A DNA stretch of 64,000 nucleotides. Origin: SIG307 sp045596385. Its GTDB lineage: Bacteria > Bacillota > Clostridia > Lachnospirales > Lachnospiraceae. Position 1 is the stretch's first letter. The number at the start of each line of letters is the position of its first letter. The translations under genes and the position numbers were made by a program. A model generated the notes under the pieces. The model was not told the DNA's origin. It made no database searches and saw only the letters and a program-made list of their open reading frames with translations. Location: positions 8,556-72,555 of the forward strand of contig JAZOCC010000004.1 of NCBI GenBank assembly GCA_045596385.1, read 5' to 3'. Positions 34,236-43,591 of this stretch are shown one piece after another.

Positions 34236-34283
34236 ATGGACGATGATAAAAGAGAAAATAAGATTTGGGAGGTTTACGGATGA
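34236..34283 (+). CDS. Possible 15-residue coupling ORF
   Basis: ATG at 34236 preceded by GAGGGAGACAGG; encodes MDDDKRENKIWEVYG and stops in the ATGA that starts the next gene. It could be a leader for translational coupling or chance. Confidence 0.3.
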   Translation: MDDDKRENKIWEVYG

Positions 34284-35290
34284 AGGTTGAAAGAAAAAGT
34301 GAGAATAAAAGCGAGATACAGAGCCCGGTGGCACAGAACGGGTTTTATATTTACTGGCTACTTGCGGTACTTGGAACACTGGCAATCTCCGCCTATCCGA
34401 TTTATATGGGGGCGAAGGTGCTCCGGTATATGACGATGTACGGCTTTGTACCTCAGAAGAATTATCCGAAGTATATCATACCGTATACGCCGGTGGCGAT
34501 TGCGGTGATGGTGGCGGTATGCCTGATGCCGGTGCTTTTTAAGAAGCTGAAAAAGTATTCGCTGCTTATTGCTTCGGGAATTGCACTGGTTGTGTTCTTT
34601 GTGGCGGAGCTTTTGTTTGAACAAAAGGTAATCGTAAACGGGATCTTGTCTGCAAGGTTGGAGCGTTGGCAGATGTTTATGTGTTATGTCTCTCCGGAAA
34701 CATACCAGACCCGGAATTGGAAGGCGGTGGATGTTTTAATCGGAGAATACAGCCCGACCTTTAAGATTCACTTTTACATGATTTCTGTGGTGCTGATTTT
34801 GACGATTTTGAGTTGCCTGTACGGCTTCGGACAAATGGTGTTAACCGGAAACAGGAAGAAACGGAAAGTGTTGGTGATACAGTCGGTAGGAACGACATTT
34901 TTTCTCGGACTGTGCATTTTTGCCTGCTTTACGGCGTTTTTCCGGAACGGAGAATTACTGGTGTCCCCATTATCGGCGGTGTTGATGGGCGTATTCTTTT
35001 CACTGCTGGGCGTAACCGTAGGTACTTATGTGGGCTCTTTCCTGTTAGGAAAGAAAAAGGCTGTTGCGGTAGGCATTCCGGCGGCGGTGGGTGCGGCAAC
35101 GACCCTTGCCATGTATATCGGAGAGATGTGTTTGCTGAGCGGAAATTTATATTTGCTCGGTACCGGATTTTGGTTTACGGGACTTCCGGGCATTGTACTG
35201 GCACCAGTGGATATCCTGATTATCCTCTTCGCCGGGATGGTCAGCGGAGGAATCTGTTTGTTGTTAAATAAAAAGAGGAACATCGTTTAA
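34280..35290 (+). CDS. Polytopic membrane protein, function unknown
   Basis: 336 residues from ATG 34280 (GGGAGG upstream). About eight hydrophobic segments, for example WLLAVLGTLAISAYPIYMG, VAIAVMVAVCLMPVL and YSLLIASGIALVVFFVAELL. No family recognised. Third gene after the BlaI-type repressor, so it may belong to the same regulon. Confidence 0.65.
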   Translation: MKVERKSENKSEIQSPVAQNGFYIYWLLAVLGTLAISAYPIYMGAKVLRYMTMYGFVPQKNYPKYIIPYTPVAIAVMVAVCLMPVLFKKLKKYSLLIASGIALVVFFVAELLFEQKVIVNGILSARLERWQMFMCYVSPETYQTRNWKAVDVLIGEYSPTFKIHFYMISVVLILTILSCLYGFGQMVLTGNRKKRKVLVIQSVGTTFFLGLCIFACFTAFFRNGELLVSPLSAVLMGVFFSLLGVTVGTYVGSFLLGKKKAVAVGIPAAVGAATTLAMYIGEMCLLSGNLYLLGTGFWFTGLPGIVLAPVDILIILFAGMVSGGICLLLNKKRNIV

Positions 35291-35350
35291 TTTTGAATTG
35301 CGTTATGTTTCGTCTCGTTGTATAATGAGAATAGTTAAAGGAGAATTACT

Positions 35351-36526
35351 ATGATTTATACAACTTTTCAGGATAAAAAATTATCTCTTTTGGGCTTTGG
35401 TGCCATGCGTTTGCCGGTAAATGCGGACGGAAGCATTGATGAGCCGCAGGTAAAGGAAATGACACGCTATGCCATGGAGCACGGGGTGAATTATTATGAT
35501 ACCGCATGGCCGTATCACAACGGAGAGTCGGAGCGTGTCATGGGACGAATTTTGTCCGAGTATCCGAGAGACAGTTATTATCTTGCCACAAAGTATCCGG
35601 GACATCAGATTTTAAGCACCGGATACAAGCCTGCGGAGATTTTTGAAGAGCAGCTTCGTAAGTGTGGTGTGGACTATTTTGACTTTTATTTATTACATAA
35701 TGTGTATGAAAAGTCCATGGAGACTTACCTTGACCCGCAGTGGGGCATTATCGATTATTTCAAGGAGCAGAAGAGACTTGGCCGGATCAAACATTTAGGC
35801 TTCAGTACCCACGCAGAGGTTGCGGGCTTAAAGGAATTTCTTGATATTTGCGGCGACGACATGGAGTTCTGTCAGATTCAGTTAAATTATCTGGACTGGA
35901 CCTTACAGGATGCGAAGGGAAAATATGACCTTCTGACCGAGCGAGGGATTCCGGTATGGGTAATGGAGCCTGTCAGAGGAGGTAAGCTTGCGAAGCTTTC
36001 TGCAGAAGAAGAGGCAAAGCTACAGGCATTACGCCCGGGAGCGTCTACCGCATCCTGGTGCTTCCGTTTCTTACAGGAACTGCCGAATGTAACCATGGTA
36101 TTAAGCGGCATGTCGGATGAGGCACAGATGCATGACAATGTGGCGACCTTTGAAGAGAGAAAGCCGTTGTCGGAGGAAGAGAGGAAGCTTCTTCTGACTA
36201 TTGCGGAGGGAATGAAGGACAATGTACCGTGTACCGGATGCCGGTATTGCTGTGACGGTTGTCCGATGGGCCTGGATATTCCGGGATTTTTACATACCTA
36301 CAATGAGCTTCGTACCGCACCGTCCATGAACGCAGGCATGCGAATTGAATTTATGCCGGAAGAGGAGCGACCGTCCGCTTGCATCGGATGCGGTGCATGT
36401 ACGGCAATTTGTCCGCAGAATATCGATATTCCGGGAGCGTTGGCTGATTTGAGCGACCGTCTTGCAAAACGTACCAGCTGGACAGAGATTTGTCGTCAGA
36501 GAGAAGAAGCATCAAAAAAGAAATAG
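35351..36526 (+). CDS. Aldo/keto reductase with C-terminal 4Fe-4S domain (copy 1)
   Basis: 391 residues. AKR barrel with YDTAWPYHNGESE (catalytic Asp/Tyr region), ATKYPGH and LHNVYEKS, then at the C terminus CTGCRYCCDGCPMG and CIGCGACTAICPQNID, ferredoxin-like clusters. This fusion is common in anaerobes. AAAGGAG upstream; promoter TTGCGT-17-TATAAT just before (about 35302-35330). A paralogue lies at 43805. Confidence 0.9.
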   Translation: MIYTTFQDKKLSLLGFGAMRLPVNADGSIDEPQVKEMTRYAMEHGVNYYDTAWPYHNGESERVMGRILSEYPRDSYYLATKYPGHQILSTGYKPAEIFEEQLRKCGVDYFDFYLLHNVYEKSMETYLDPQWGIIDYFKEQKRLGRIKHLGFSTHAEVAGLKEFLDICGDDMEFCQIQLNYLDWTLQDAKGKYDLLTERGIPVWVMEPVRGGKLAKLSAEEEAKLQALRPGASTASWCFRFLQELPNVTMVLSGMSDEAQMHDNVATFEERKPLSEEERKLLLTIAEGMKDNVPCTGCRYCCDGCPMGLDIPGFLHTYNELRTAPSMNAGMRIEFMPEEERPSACIGCGACTAICPQNIDIPGALADLSDRLAKRTSWTEICRQREEASKKK

Positions 36527-36540
36527 TTAAGGTGATAGTG

Positions 36541-36564
36541 AGGGCTGCGTGTATGCGGCCCTTT
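36541..36564 (+). terminator. Weak terminator
   Basis: AGGGCTGC (36541-36548) with GCGGCCCT (36555-36562), then an interrupted T-run. Confidence 0.5.
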
Positions 36565-36686
36565 GTTGTTAAAGAAAGAGTGATAACGCATTGACAGAGG
36601 ATGGAGAATAATGTAAAATTAATAAAATGGCTTAAATTGAATGAAAATTACGGAGGGGAATAAATACAAGGAGGTGACATGCGAAC

Positions 36687-39653
36687 GTGAAAGCAAACTT
36701 AGGGACCACCGAATATATTGAAGTGGATACATTGACCGGTTTATATGCAGGAAATACGTTTTTTTTACAGGTGGACGAATATGCGAAGCAGATAGGGAAC
36801 AACTATGTCTATTGTATGGTTTCCGTGGATTTGGAACATTTCCGGGTGTTTAATAAGTTGTACGGAAGAGCCCGGGGAAACAACTTATTAATCGGAATTG
36901 CGGAGTATTTGAAAGGATTTCGAAAGCAGTGCGGAGGGCTGGTTGGGTATCTCGGCGGAGATAATTACGGTATTTTTATGCCTTATGATGAGGATTTGAT
37001 TGCGGAGCTTTGCAAAGGTGTAACGACGGAGGTGGAAAAGTTTAATACGACGGTATGCTTTTTGCCGGCCTTCGGTGTGTACAAAGTGGATGACACTTCG
37101 GTATCTGCAGGTACCATGTATGACCGCGCTACCATTGCCATGGCATATGTGGTGGGAAATTATCAGGTGCGGATTTGTGAATATAATCAGGATATGGAAG
37201 CAAGGGTTGAGGAAGAAATTAAACTGTTGGCGGAAGTACAGGAGGGTTTAAAAAAGAAGGAGTTTGTGTTCTATGTACAGCCGCAGTGCGATATTGCTAC
37301 CGGAAAAATCGTAGGCGGAGAGTCACTGGTTCGCTGGAAGCACAGCACCAAGGGAATGATTCCTCCGGGGATGTTTATTCCGGTATTGGAAAATAACGGT
37401 TTTATAGCGGATTTGGATCGCTATATCTGGGATAAGGTGTGCCGTTGGCTTAGAAGCTGGATTGACCGGGGGTATCAGCCTGTGCCGATTTCCATTAATA
37501 TTTCCAGAATTGATATCTTTTCTATGGATGTACCTGCGTATTTGCAAAGTCTTATAAAAAAGTATGAACTTCCGTCTCGTTTGCTGAAGGTAGAGGTTAC
37601 GGAGAGTGCTTATGCAGAGAGCAATGATAAGATTATCCGTACGGTAAAGCAACTCAGAGATTCTGATTTTCTGGTAATGATGGATGATTTCGGTAGCGGG
37701 TATTCGTCTCTCAATATGTTAAAAAGCGTTTCCGTGGATGTACTGAAGCTGGATATGAGATTCCTGGATATTAACGAGAATGAAGAAGAAAAGGGAATCG
37801 GGATTTTGGAATCTGTGGTTAATATGGCAAGACAGATGCGGATGCCGATTGTGGTAGAAGGCGTCGAGACACGAAAACAGGAGGATTTCCTCTTGAAGAT
37901 GGGGTGTCGGTATACTCAGGGCTATTATTATTACAAACCGATGGCGGTGGAGGAGTTTGAGACACTGATTTCAGATGAGGAGAATCTGGATTTGAACGGA
38001 ATCTGGTGCAGGCAGATGGAGTCCATGCATGCAAGAGAGTTTTTGGACAGAAATTTGTTCAATGATACGATGGTGAACAATATTCTCGGTGCGTCGGCCT
38101 TTTATGATATGTTTGAAAATCAGTTGGAGATTACCCGTGTAAATGAGCAGTACTATCAATTGGCAGGGATTAACTCGAAGGATGAAGCCGACTACTACAA
38201 GCAGCTGGGGGTACATGTCAGAGACGATGACCGAAGTGCGCTGTATACGTTGTTTTCCAATGCTTACCAGAATGGGAACGGCGGTAGTCAGGGGTATATC
38301 CACTTTGTTCGGACGGACGGCGAAGTGCGCTGGGTATTTATGCGTATCTTTTTCCTGCGTGAAAAGGAAGGGCATAAGCAGTTTTATGCGTCTCTTACGG
38401 ATATGACCGCACTAAAGGAGAAAAAGGAAAGTGCGATTTTTTCCGACTTGGAGGTGGAGGAGTGGACCGAAAAACAGAAGAACCGTATGGAGAAATACTA
38501 TGGAAACATGTCCTGCGGCTTTTCGGTGGGAAAGCTTGATTTGGATGAGACGGGGAAACCGCTAAAATATGAGATTTTATATGCGAATCAGGAACTGAGC
38601 CGTGTGGCGGGCGGTGATATCGGTCGCTTGCGTTATTTGATGCGGAAGCTGTTTGAGGATAGCGAAGAAGCGGTTCTGGATAAGGTATACCGGGCAGGCT
38701 ATCTGGGGGAGGTGGTGGAGCATTTTGCTTACAGCCCTTACAGTAATCGGTATTTGCAGCTTACCATGTTCCAACAGCAATACGGATATATTGCCAGCAT
38801 GGTGCAGGATGTGACGAAATTTCAAATCTATCAGAGTACTATGAATGAGGTGCTGAAGTCTTATCGGGAAGTATATTACGTTCATTTGCAGGATAATTAT
38901 TGTCGTATGGTATATCCGGATGAGAACCAGCTTTTAGAGCGGGGAAATTACACGGAATTGATTAACCGGCATTTCGGAACCGGAAAGATTTTGCCGCATG
39001 ACGAGGAGAATGTGAGGAGGTTCCTTTCTCTGGAGAACCTCCGTAGTGCATTGGCAATGCAGGATACGGTAGAGTATAAGTATCGCCGGATGGCGGAGGA
39101 GACCGGTGAAGAATGGTGTCTTACGACGTTTCAGGTGTATGAGAGAGACGGAAATGTGCCGAAAACCGCAGTGATGACAGTGCGCAGTATTGAGACGTTG
39201 ATGAGGGAAAAGGAAGAGTTCAAGCACCAAAGCCTGGGAAAGGTGCTGGCGAATATGTCGGATGGATTCTTTATTTATAATGCTTACGGTGACGAGAAAA
39301 TTTTGTATGCAAATCCGCCGGTGTTAAAGATATTCGGCTGCGCCACGATGGATGAATTCCGGGGAATGGTGCGGAACTCTTTTAGAGGAATGATTCATCC
39401 CGAGGATTTGAACCGGGTGCAGTTTGAGATTAAACAGCAGGTAAAACAGACCGATAAAAAGCTGGACTTTATCCGGTACCGTATTATTCGTAAGGACGGA
39501 CAGATTCGCTGGATTGATGATTGCGGACATTTGGCGGACAGCGGTTCGGGAGAAGACAGCCAGTTGTTCTATGTATTCATTTCCGATATTACGGATACGA
39601 TTACCGAAGAGGAGAAGGAACGGCTGTTGCGTATGAATGAGTATTATAGGTAG
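36687..39653 (+). CDS. Degenerate GGDEF, EAL and multiple PAS domain protein
   Basis: 988 residues. GTG start chosen because AAGGAGGTGA ends nine bases before it; the ATG at 36679 reads only three codons. GGDEF-like domain at about 10-190 with LGGDNY (89-94), again Asn for the catalytic Glu. EAL domain about 200-425 with GESLVRW, SINISR, VEVTES, DDFGSGYSSL, LKLDMRF, EGVET and TQGYYYYKP, so c-di-GMP hydrolysis is plausible. Then three or four PAS-like units about 450-985 (RTDGEVRWVFMRIF; RKDGQIRWIDDCGH). PAS sensors after the output domains reverse the usual order. No membrane segment. Confidence 0.85.
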   Translation: MKANLGTTEYIEVDTLTGLYAGNTFFLQVDEYAKQIGNNYVYCMVSVDLEHFRVFNKLYGRARGNNLLIGIAEYLKGFRKQCGGLVGYLGGDNYGIFMPYDEDLIAELCKGVTTEVEKFNTTVCFLPAFGVYKVDDTSVSAGTMYDRATIAMAYVVGNYQVRICEYNQDMEARVEEEIKLLAEVQEGLKKKEFVFYVQPQCDIATGKIVGGESLVRWKHSTKGMIPPGMFIPVLENNGFIADLDRYIWDKVCRWLRSWIDRGYQPVPISINISRIDIFSMDVPAYLQSLIKKYELPSRLLKVEVTESAYAESNDKIIRTVKQLRDSDFLVMMDDFGSGYSSLNMLKSVSVDVLKLDMRFLDINENEEEKGIGILESVVNMARQMRMPIVVEGVETRKQEDFLLKMGCRYTQGYYYYKPMAVEEFETLISDEENLDLNGIWCRQMESMHAREFLDRNLFNDTMVNNILGASAFYDMFENQLEITRVNEQYYQLAGINSKDEADYYKQLGVHVRDDDRSALYTLFSNAYQNGNGGSQGYIHFVRTDGEVRWVFMRIFFLREKEGHKQFYASLTDMTALKEKKESAIFSDLEVEEWTEKQKNRMEKYYGNMSCGFSVGKLDLDETGKPLKYEILYANQELSRVAGGDIGRLRYLMRKLFEDSEEAVLDKVYRAGYLGEVVEHFAYSPYSNRYLQLTMFQQQYGYIASMVQDVTKFQIYQSTMNEVLKSYREVYYVHLQDNYCRMVYPDENQLLERGNYTELINRHFGTGKILPHDEENVRRFLSLENLRSALAMQDTVEYKYRRMAEETGEEWCLTTFQVYERDGNVPKTAVMTVRSIETLMREKEEFKHQSLGKVLANMSDGFFIYNAYGDEKILYANPPVLKIFGCATMDEFRGMVRNSFRGMIHPEDLNRVQFEIKQQVKQTDKKLDFIRYRIIRKDGQIRWIDDCGHLADSGSGEDSQLFYVFISDITDTITEEEKERLLRMNEYYR

Positions 39654-39671
39654 TAAAAGAATAAGTTAGGC

Positions 39672-39720
39672 AAAAGGGCTGTATCGTGTATCGGAATGAT
39701 ACGTGATACGGCTCTTTTTT
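39672..39720 (+). terminator. Long hairpin terminator
   Basis: AAAAGGGCTGTATCGTGTATC pairs with GATACGTGATACGGCTCTTTT including G-U pairs; ends in six T. Confidence 0.85.
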
Positions 39721-39738
39721 ATGCTTACGTAAGCATAA
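39719..39738. promoter_or_regulatory. Perfect 20-bp palindrome upstream of the GNAT promoter
   Basis: TTATGCTTAC followed directly by GTAAGCATAA. It lies 25 bp upstream of the -35 box of the next gene and could be an operator. Confidence 0.5.
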
Positions 39739-39762
39739 TTATGCATGCGCATAGAATAATTA

Positions 39763-39791
39763 TTGACAAATATTTGAAAGATGTGTATAAT
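39763..39791 (+). promoter_or_regulatory. Promoter of GNAT gene
   Basis: TTGACA (39763-39768), 17-bp spacer, TATAAT (39786-39791). Confidence 0.85.
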
Positions 39792-39838
39792 AATGTAAAA
39801 ATATAAATAGACAGTATAACGGAAAGGAGAGCGGGAAT

Positions 39839-40621
39839 ATGCAGAAAGACGGTTTGTTTTACGAGAAGCTTAGCTTCAATACACATCCGTGCCTTGAGGA
39901 AGAATTGTACGATGGCTGGCTTCTGCGTTTTGCGGAAGGCTATACGAAACGAGCAAATTCGGTAAATGTAGTCGGAGAATCTACGATGCCGGTTGCAGAG
40001 AAAGTTAAATACTGTGAAGAAAAGTATGCGGAACAAAATTTGCCGCCGGTGTTTAAAATCGCACCGATGGCATCGGTATTGGATGGAGTACTGGAAGAAC
40101 GAGGCTATTCGGCTGTTGATAAAACCAATGTAATGACGGTGGATTTGATGAAAAAAGCGAAGGGGTCGGCGAAGTATAATGGTTATAAGTCCTCAGGTGC
40201 TTTGGGGACAGAAACGGTGTCTGTAATCATCGAGGAGAAGTTTACCGAAGCCTGGCAGTATTATTATTTTACCTTTAATAAGGTGCCACTGGCGTCTGTA
40301 CCGACGGCAAAGAAGATTCAAGCAAAGATTATAAATCCGGTGCTTTGTGCTACGGTATATGCAGACAAAAAGGCGGTAGCCTGTGGTCTCGGAGTAATGG
40401 AGCAGGGGTATGTCGGTCTGCTTGATATTGTAGTGAAGGAAGAATACAGAGGCTGTGGGTTTGGTAAGGTGCTTTGTCAGGCAATATTGGAAAAGGCAAA
40501 GGAGAGGGGAGCAGCTACCGGGTATCTTCAGGTGGTGGATAGCAATACGGTGGCGAAGAAGTTGTATAAAAGTCTTGGATTTGAAGATATGTACAGCTAT
40601 TGGTATCGGGTGAAAGGATGA
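39839..40621 (+). CDS. GNAT family N-acetyltransferase
   Basis: 260 residues. The N-terminal half (WLLRFAEGYTKRANSVN) is the regulatory-like part seen in two-domain GNAT proteins; the C-terminal half has YVGLLDIVVKEEYRGCGFGK (acetyl-CoA loop with R/G-x-G-x-G) and LQVVDSNTVAKKLYKSLGF. GAAAGGAG upstream. Consensus promoter with a perfect palindrome in front. Substrate unknown. Confidence 0.87.
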   Translation: MQKDGLFYEKLSFNTHPCLEEELYDGWLLRFAEGYTKRANSVNVVGESTMPVAEKVKYCEEKYAEQNLPPVFKIAPMASVLDGVLEERGYSAVDKTNVMTVDLMKKAKGSAKYNGYKSSGALGTETVSVIIEEKFTEAWQYYYFTFNKVPLASVPTAKKIQAKIINPVLCATVYADKKAVACGLGVMEQGYVGLLDIVVKEEYRGCGFGKVLCQAILEKAKERGAATGYLQVVDSNTVAKKLYKSLGFEDMYSYWYRVKG

Positions 40622-40652
40622 GGTATGGCGGATTGATACCTAAGTTGAAATA

Positions 40653-40681
40653 TTGACAAGAACCAAAGACAGTTGTATAAT
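40653..40681 (+). promoter_or_regulatory. Promoter of argC-like gene
   Basis: TTGACA (40653-40658), 17-bp spacer, TATAAT (40676-40681). Confidence 0.85.
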
Positions 40682-40712
40682 GATGAAACCAAAAGAAAAA
40701 GGAGAGCCGACT

Positions 40713-41660
40713 ATGAAAACAAAGGTATTTATCGACGGAAGCGAAGGAACCACAGGACTTAGAATTTTTGAGCGTTTTCAGAATCGTGACGATATTGAGA
40801 TAATGAAGATTGATCCGGAACTGCGTAAGGACCCGGAAGAAAGAAAGAAGATGATTAATGCCTCCGATGTGACGTTTTTATGTCTGCCGGATGCAGCTGC
40901 AAAGGAAGCGGTTTCCTTTGTGGAGAACGAGGATACGGTGATTATTGATGCGTCTACCGCGCATCGTACGGAAGAGGGCTGGGCATACGGTTTCCCGGAG
41001 CTTTCCCCGGAGCACAGAGCGAATATTAAGAAGGGTAAGCGTATTGCGGTGCCGGGCTGTTATGCATCCGGCTTTATTTCTCTGGTTTATCCGTTGGTGA
41101 AGGGCGGAATCTTGCCGAAGGACTATCCGGTGAGCTGTTTTGCATTGTCAGGCTACAGCGGAGCGGGTAAGAAGACTATTGCGGTATATGAGAGTGAGGA
41201 CAGACCGACAGAGCTGGCGTCCGGTCGTGTGTATGCGCTGACCCAGCAGCATAAGCATTTGAAGGAGATGAAGGCCATTACCGGTCTTGACCGTGCACCG
41301 TTGTTCTCCCCGGTGATTGACGATTATTACAGCGGCATGGTGGTGACTATCCAGTTGTATGCGGATATGCTTGCAAAGAAGGAGACTCCGGAGAGTCTGC
41401 TTTCCTACTATGCAGATTACTATAAGGGAGAGCAGTTTATTAAAGTAGCTGCGGTTGATGATGAAGTGGCAGCCAGCGGTTTCCTTGCAGGAAACGGGTT
41501 ATCCGGTTGGGACGGCTTAAAGATTTATGTGACCGGTAACGAGGAGCGTATTGTGGTGTCTGCGCAGTTTGATAACCTCGGTAAGGGAGCGTCCGGTGCG
41601 GCTATCCAGTGTCTGAACGTGCTTCTGGGGTGTGACGAGGCGAAGGGGTTAAATCTGTAA
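40713..41660 (+). CDS. argC: N-acetyl-gamma-glutamyl-phosphate reductase, type 2
   Basis: 315 residues from ATG 40713 (AAAGGAGAG upstream). FIDGSEGTTGLRIFERF is the NADP loop of the short type 2 ArgC; FLCLPDAAAKEA, DASTAHR, GFPEL, VPGCYASGF (active Cys) and GYSGAGKK follow. It reduces N-acetyl-glutamyl phosphate to the semialdehyde in arginine synthesis. No other arg gene is near; the gene is monocistronic with a terminator at 41724. Confidence 0.92.
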   Translation: MKTKVFIDGSEGTTGLRIFERFQNRDDIEIMKIDPELRKDPEERKKMINASDVTFLCLPDAAAKEAVSFVENEDTVIIDASTAHRTEEGWAYGFPELSPEHRANIKKGKRIAVPGCYASGFISLVYPLVKGGILPKDYPVSCFALSGYSGAGKKTIAVYESEDRPTELASGRVYALTQQHKHLKEMKAITGLDRAPLFSPVIDDYYSGMVVTIQLYADMLAKKETPESLLSYYADYYKGEQFIKVAAVDDEVAASGFLAGNGLSGWDGLKIYVTGNEERIVVSAQFDNLGKGASGAAIQCLNVLLGCDEAKGLNL

Positions 41661-41723
41661 GTGTCTGTATTCGTGCATCCGGACGGAGATGCATGGAATT
41701 ATAGGTATCAAAAGAAATGGCGT

Positions 41724-41757
41724 AAAAACGGAGCAAGAATTTACTTGCTCCGTTTTT
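41724..41757. terminator. Bidirectional terminator between convergent genes
   Basis: AAAAACGGAGCAAG (41724-41737) pairs perfectly with CTTGCTCCGTTTTT (41744-41757). Confidence 0.93.
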
Positions 41758-41789
41758 GAATGAAAGAAGAAACTACACTTTGTATACTC

Positions 41790-43499
41790 TTATATTTTCA
41801 CACTATCTAAAAACGCCGCGCAGAAGATCGCCGGAGAGTTCCAATAAATCGTAATCTCGTTCAGAGAGTAGCATTCCCAACGGTCTATGTAGCATTTCAT
41901 TGGCGGAGTTCCCTCCGGGATCAGTTCCTTTGCCAGAGGATCGACCCAGCGGGTGCCGTTGGCGCCGCCGGAAACATATCCCGGAATAGTTTCGTCAATG
42001 CCGTCAGCTACTGTGATACGGTTGTGCGGATTACAGTAGGCGTGAGTACCGACGCCGGTAACGTAGCTGTAATCCGTGGCATTGACACCGAGGAGATAAT
42101 CCATCTGGCGGACAAGGGCGGTATGATATTCCGGCTTCGGATTCAGACGATATACCGTACCGAACAACATGCCGCGGTTCAGAACATTGAGATTGCTTCC
42201 CCAACAATATTCGTTTGCTTCAAGCGCAACACCGTATCCACAGGAGGAGATAATATCCAGTATGTGGTCGGCTTCTTTGGCAAGCAGTGCTTTGTAGGTA
42301 CCACGGAATTCCGCTTCGGCAGAAGACAGGCCGGAGTTTTCCTTCCCTGTGGCAGTTGTCATTAATTCATCTTCCAACAGAGCCCATCCCGCAAATCCGC
42401 TGATATCGCCCCATCCGTATTGTACCGGATTCGGATGTTGTTCAAAAAAGTGTTTTGCCTGTTCAAGATAGCAGGCTTCGCCGGTAGTGCGGTATAATTC
42501 CATGGCGGCCCACATACGTTCGTCGATGTCGGAACGGTCGCCGTAGCCACCGGTGCGGCATTCTTTGATATGTTCAAACAGAAACTCCGGATGCTGTTCC
42601 AACCATGTATAAGATTTCATTGCCGCTGCCAGGGTACGATTCGCAAACTCCGTATCAAACGGACGGTAAATGCGGGATGCCAGTGCCATGGTGGCAACAA
42701 AATCCGCTACCGCCATGGAGGACGGTGGGAGTAACAGCATCTGATTGGTATCTTCGTGAGGCATGACAAAGGCGGCGTGATTCTGTGTGGTATGTTTGTG
42801 GTACACGCTGCCGTCTTCCGCCTGCATCTGCAGCATCCAGTCCAGTTCGTAACGGCATTCGTTTAAAATGTCCGGGATACCGTTGCCACTTTCCGGAATG
42901 TTAAGGCTTGTCCTAAAGGCACCCGGAAAGAAACGGTATGCATAGAGGATATGTCCTAAGGCACATGCGGCAGCTGTGGTATAGCGGCCGAAATCACCGG
43001 CATCGTGCCAACCACCGCGGATGTCAAAGGTCTGTATATCTGCTGCTGAAAGTTCTCCGTCTAAAACCTTTTTGTACTCGGTCCAAAGAACAGAAGGTGC
43101 GGTGTGACATGCTTTCCGCGAAAATTTTCCGGCGTGGGTCTCGGTCAGTTCCATACCGCAACGTTGATAGTAGAGCATTTTGGAAAGAAGAATGTTCAAA
43201 CGGCCGTACAGGTCGCTATCAATGGAAAACGGATAGGAAACTGCGTCGCCGCAGCGGAGGGTATAAGTGCCCTGTTCGTTCAGCTCCGAAAAGTCCAATT
43301 GCCAGACGAAATCCCCGGATGCCTCGTCCGGTCCAAAGAAAACAGCATCCTTTTCCAATACACAGGCCCCGTCCCCTTTGCAAATCTGTACATGCACCGG
43401 AGAATGCGGCAGTTCGGTACAGTCTTCCTGCGGAAGGGCAAGGATTGCGGTTTTGATGCTGTTCGGTAAATAGCCCATTTGATTTACGTAAATATTCAT
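41790..43499 (-). CDS. Glycoside hydrolase family 9 protein, cytoplasmic
   Basis: 569 residues. N-terminal Ig-like CelD_N domain (1-95, IYVNQMGYLPNSIKTAIL) and an (alpha/alpha)6 GH9 barrel: WHDAGDFGRY (DAGD 166-169, nucleophile/base Asp), GVGTHAYCNPHNR and SLNEITIYWNSP (acid Glu548). No signal peptide or dockerin, so it acts in the cytoplasm, probably on imported cello- or other gluco-oligosaccharides. Own promoter on the minus strand. Divergent from the aldo/keto reductase gene. Confidence 0.9.
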   Translation of the reverse strand: MNIYVNQMGYLPNSIKTAILALPQEDCTELPHSPVHVQICKGDGACVLEKDAVFFGPDEASGDFVWQLDFSELNEQGTYTLRCGDAVSYPFSIDSDLYGRLNILLSKMLYYQRCGMELTETHAGKFSRKACHTAPSVLWTEYKKVLDGELSAADIQTFDIRGGWHDAGDFGRYTTAAACALGHILYAYRFFPGAFRTSLNIPESGNGIPDILNECRYELDWMLQMQAEDGSVYHKHTTQNHAAFVMPHEDTNQMLLLPPSSMAVADFVATMALASRIYRPFDTEFANRTLAAAMKSYTWLEQHPEFLFEHIKECRTGGYGDRSDIDERMWAAMELYRTTGEACYLEQAKHFFEQHPNPVQYGWGDISGFAGWALLEDELMTTATGKENSGLSSAEAEFRGTYKALLAKEADHILDIISSCGYGVALEANEYCWGSNLNVLNRGMLFGTVYRLNPKPEYHTALVRQMDYLLGVNATDYSYVTGVGTHAYCNPHNRITVADGIDETIPGYVSGGANGTRWVDPLAKELIPEGTPPMKCYIDRWECYSLNEITIYWNSPAIFCAAFLDSVKI

Positions 43500-43562
43500 A
43501 AAAATCTCCTATACAAATGCTGTGAACAGGGAAGAAACGTTGCTTTAAAAATAATTAAATAT

Positions 43563-43591
43563 ATTATATTATTTAAAATGAAAAAGGTCAA
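43563..43591 (-). promoter_or_regulatory. Promoter of the GH9 gene
   Basis: On the minus strand TTGACC (43591-43586), 17-bp spacer, TATAAT (43568-43563). The rest of the 300-base divergent gap is AT-rich; a TATACT box at 43716-43721 probably serves the plus-strand gene. Confidence 0.75.

Noticed and set aside
36679..36690. ATG at 36679 as start of the large GGDEF-EAL gene
   Set aside because: It reads Met-Arg-Thr-stop and lies too close to the Shine-Dalgarno; the GTG at 36687 is in the right frame and spacing.
42938..43473. Plus-strand ORFs of 120-170 codons over the GH9 gene
   Set aside because: They are antisense to a gene with clear GH9 motifs and have no ribosome site or family likeness.
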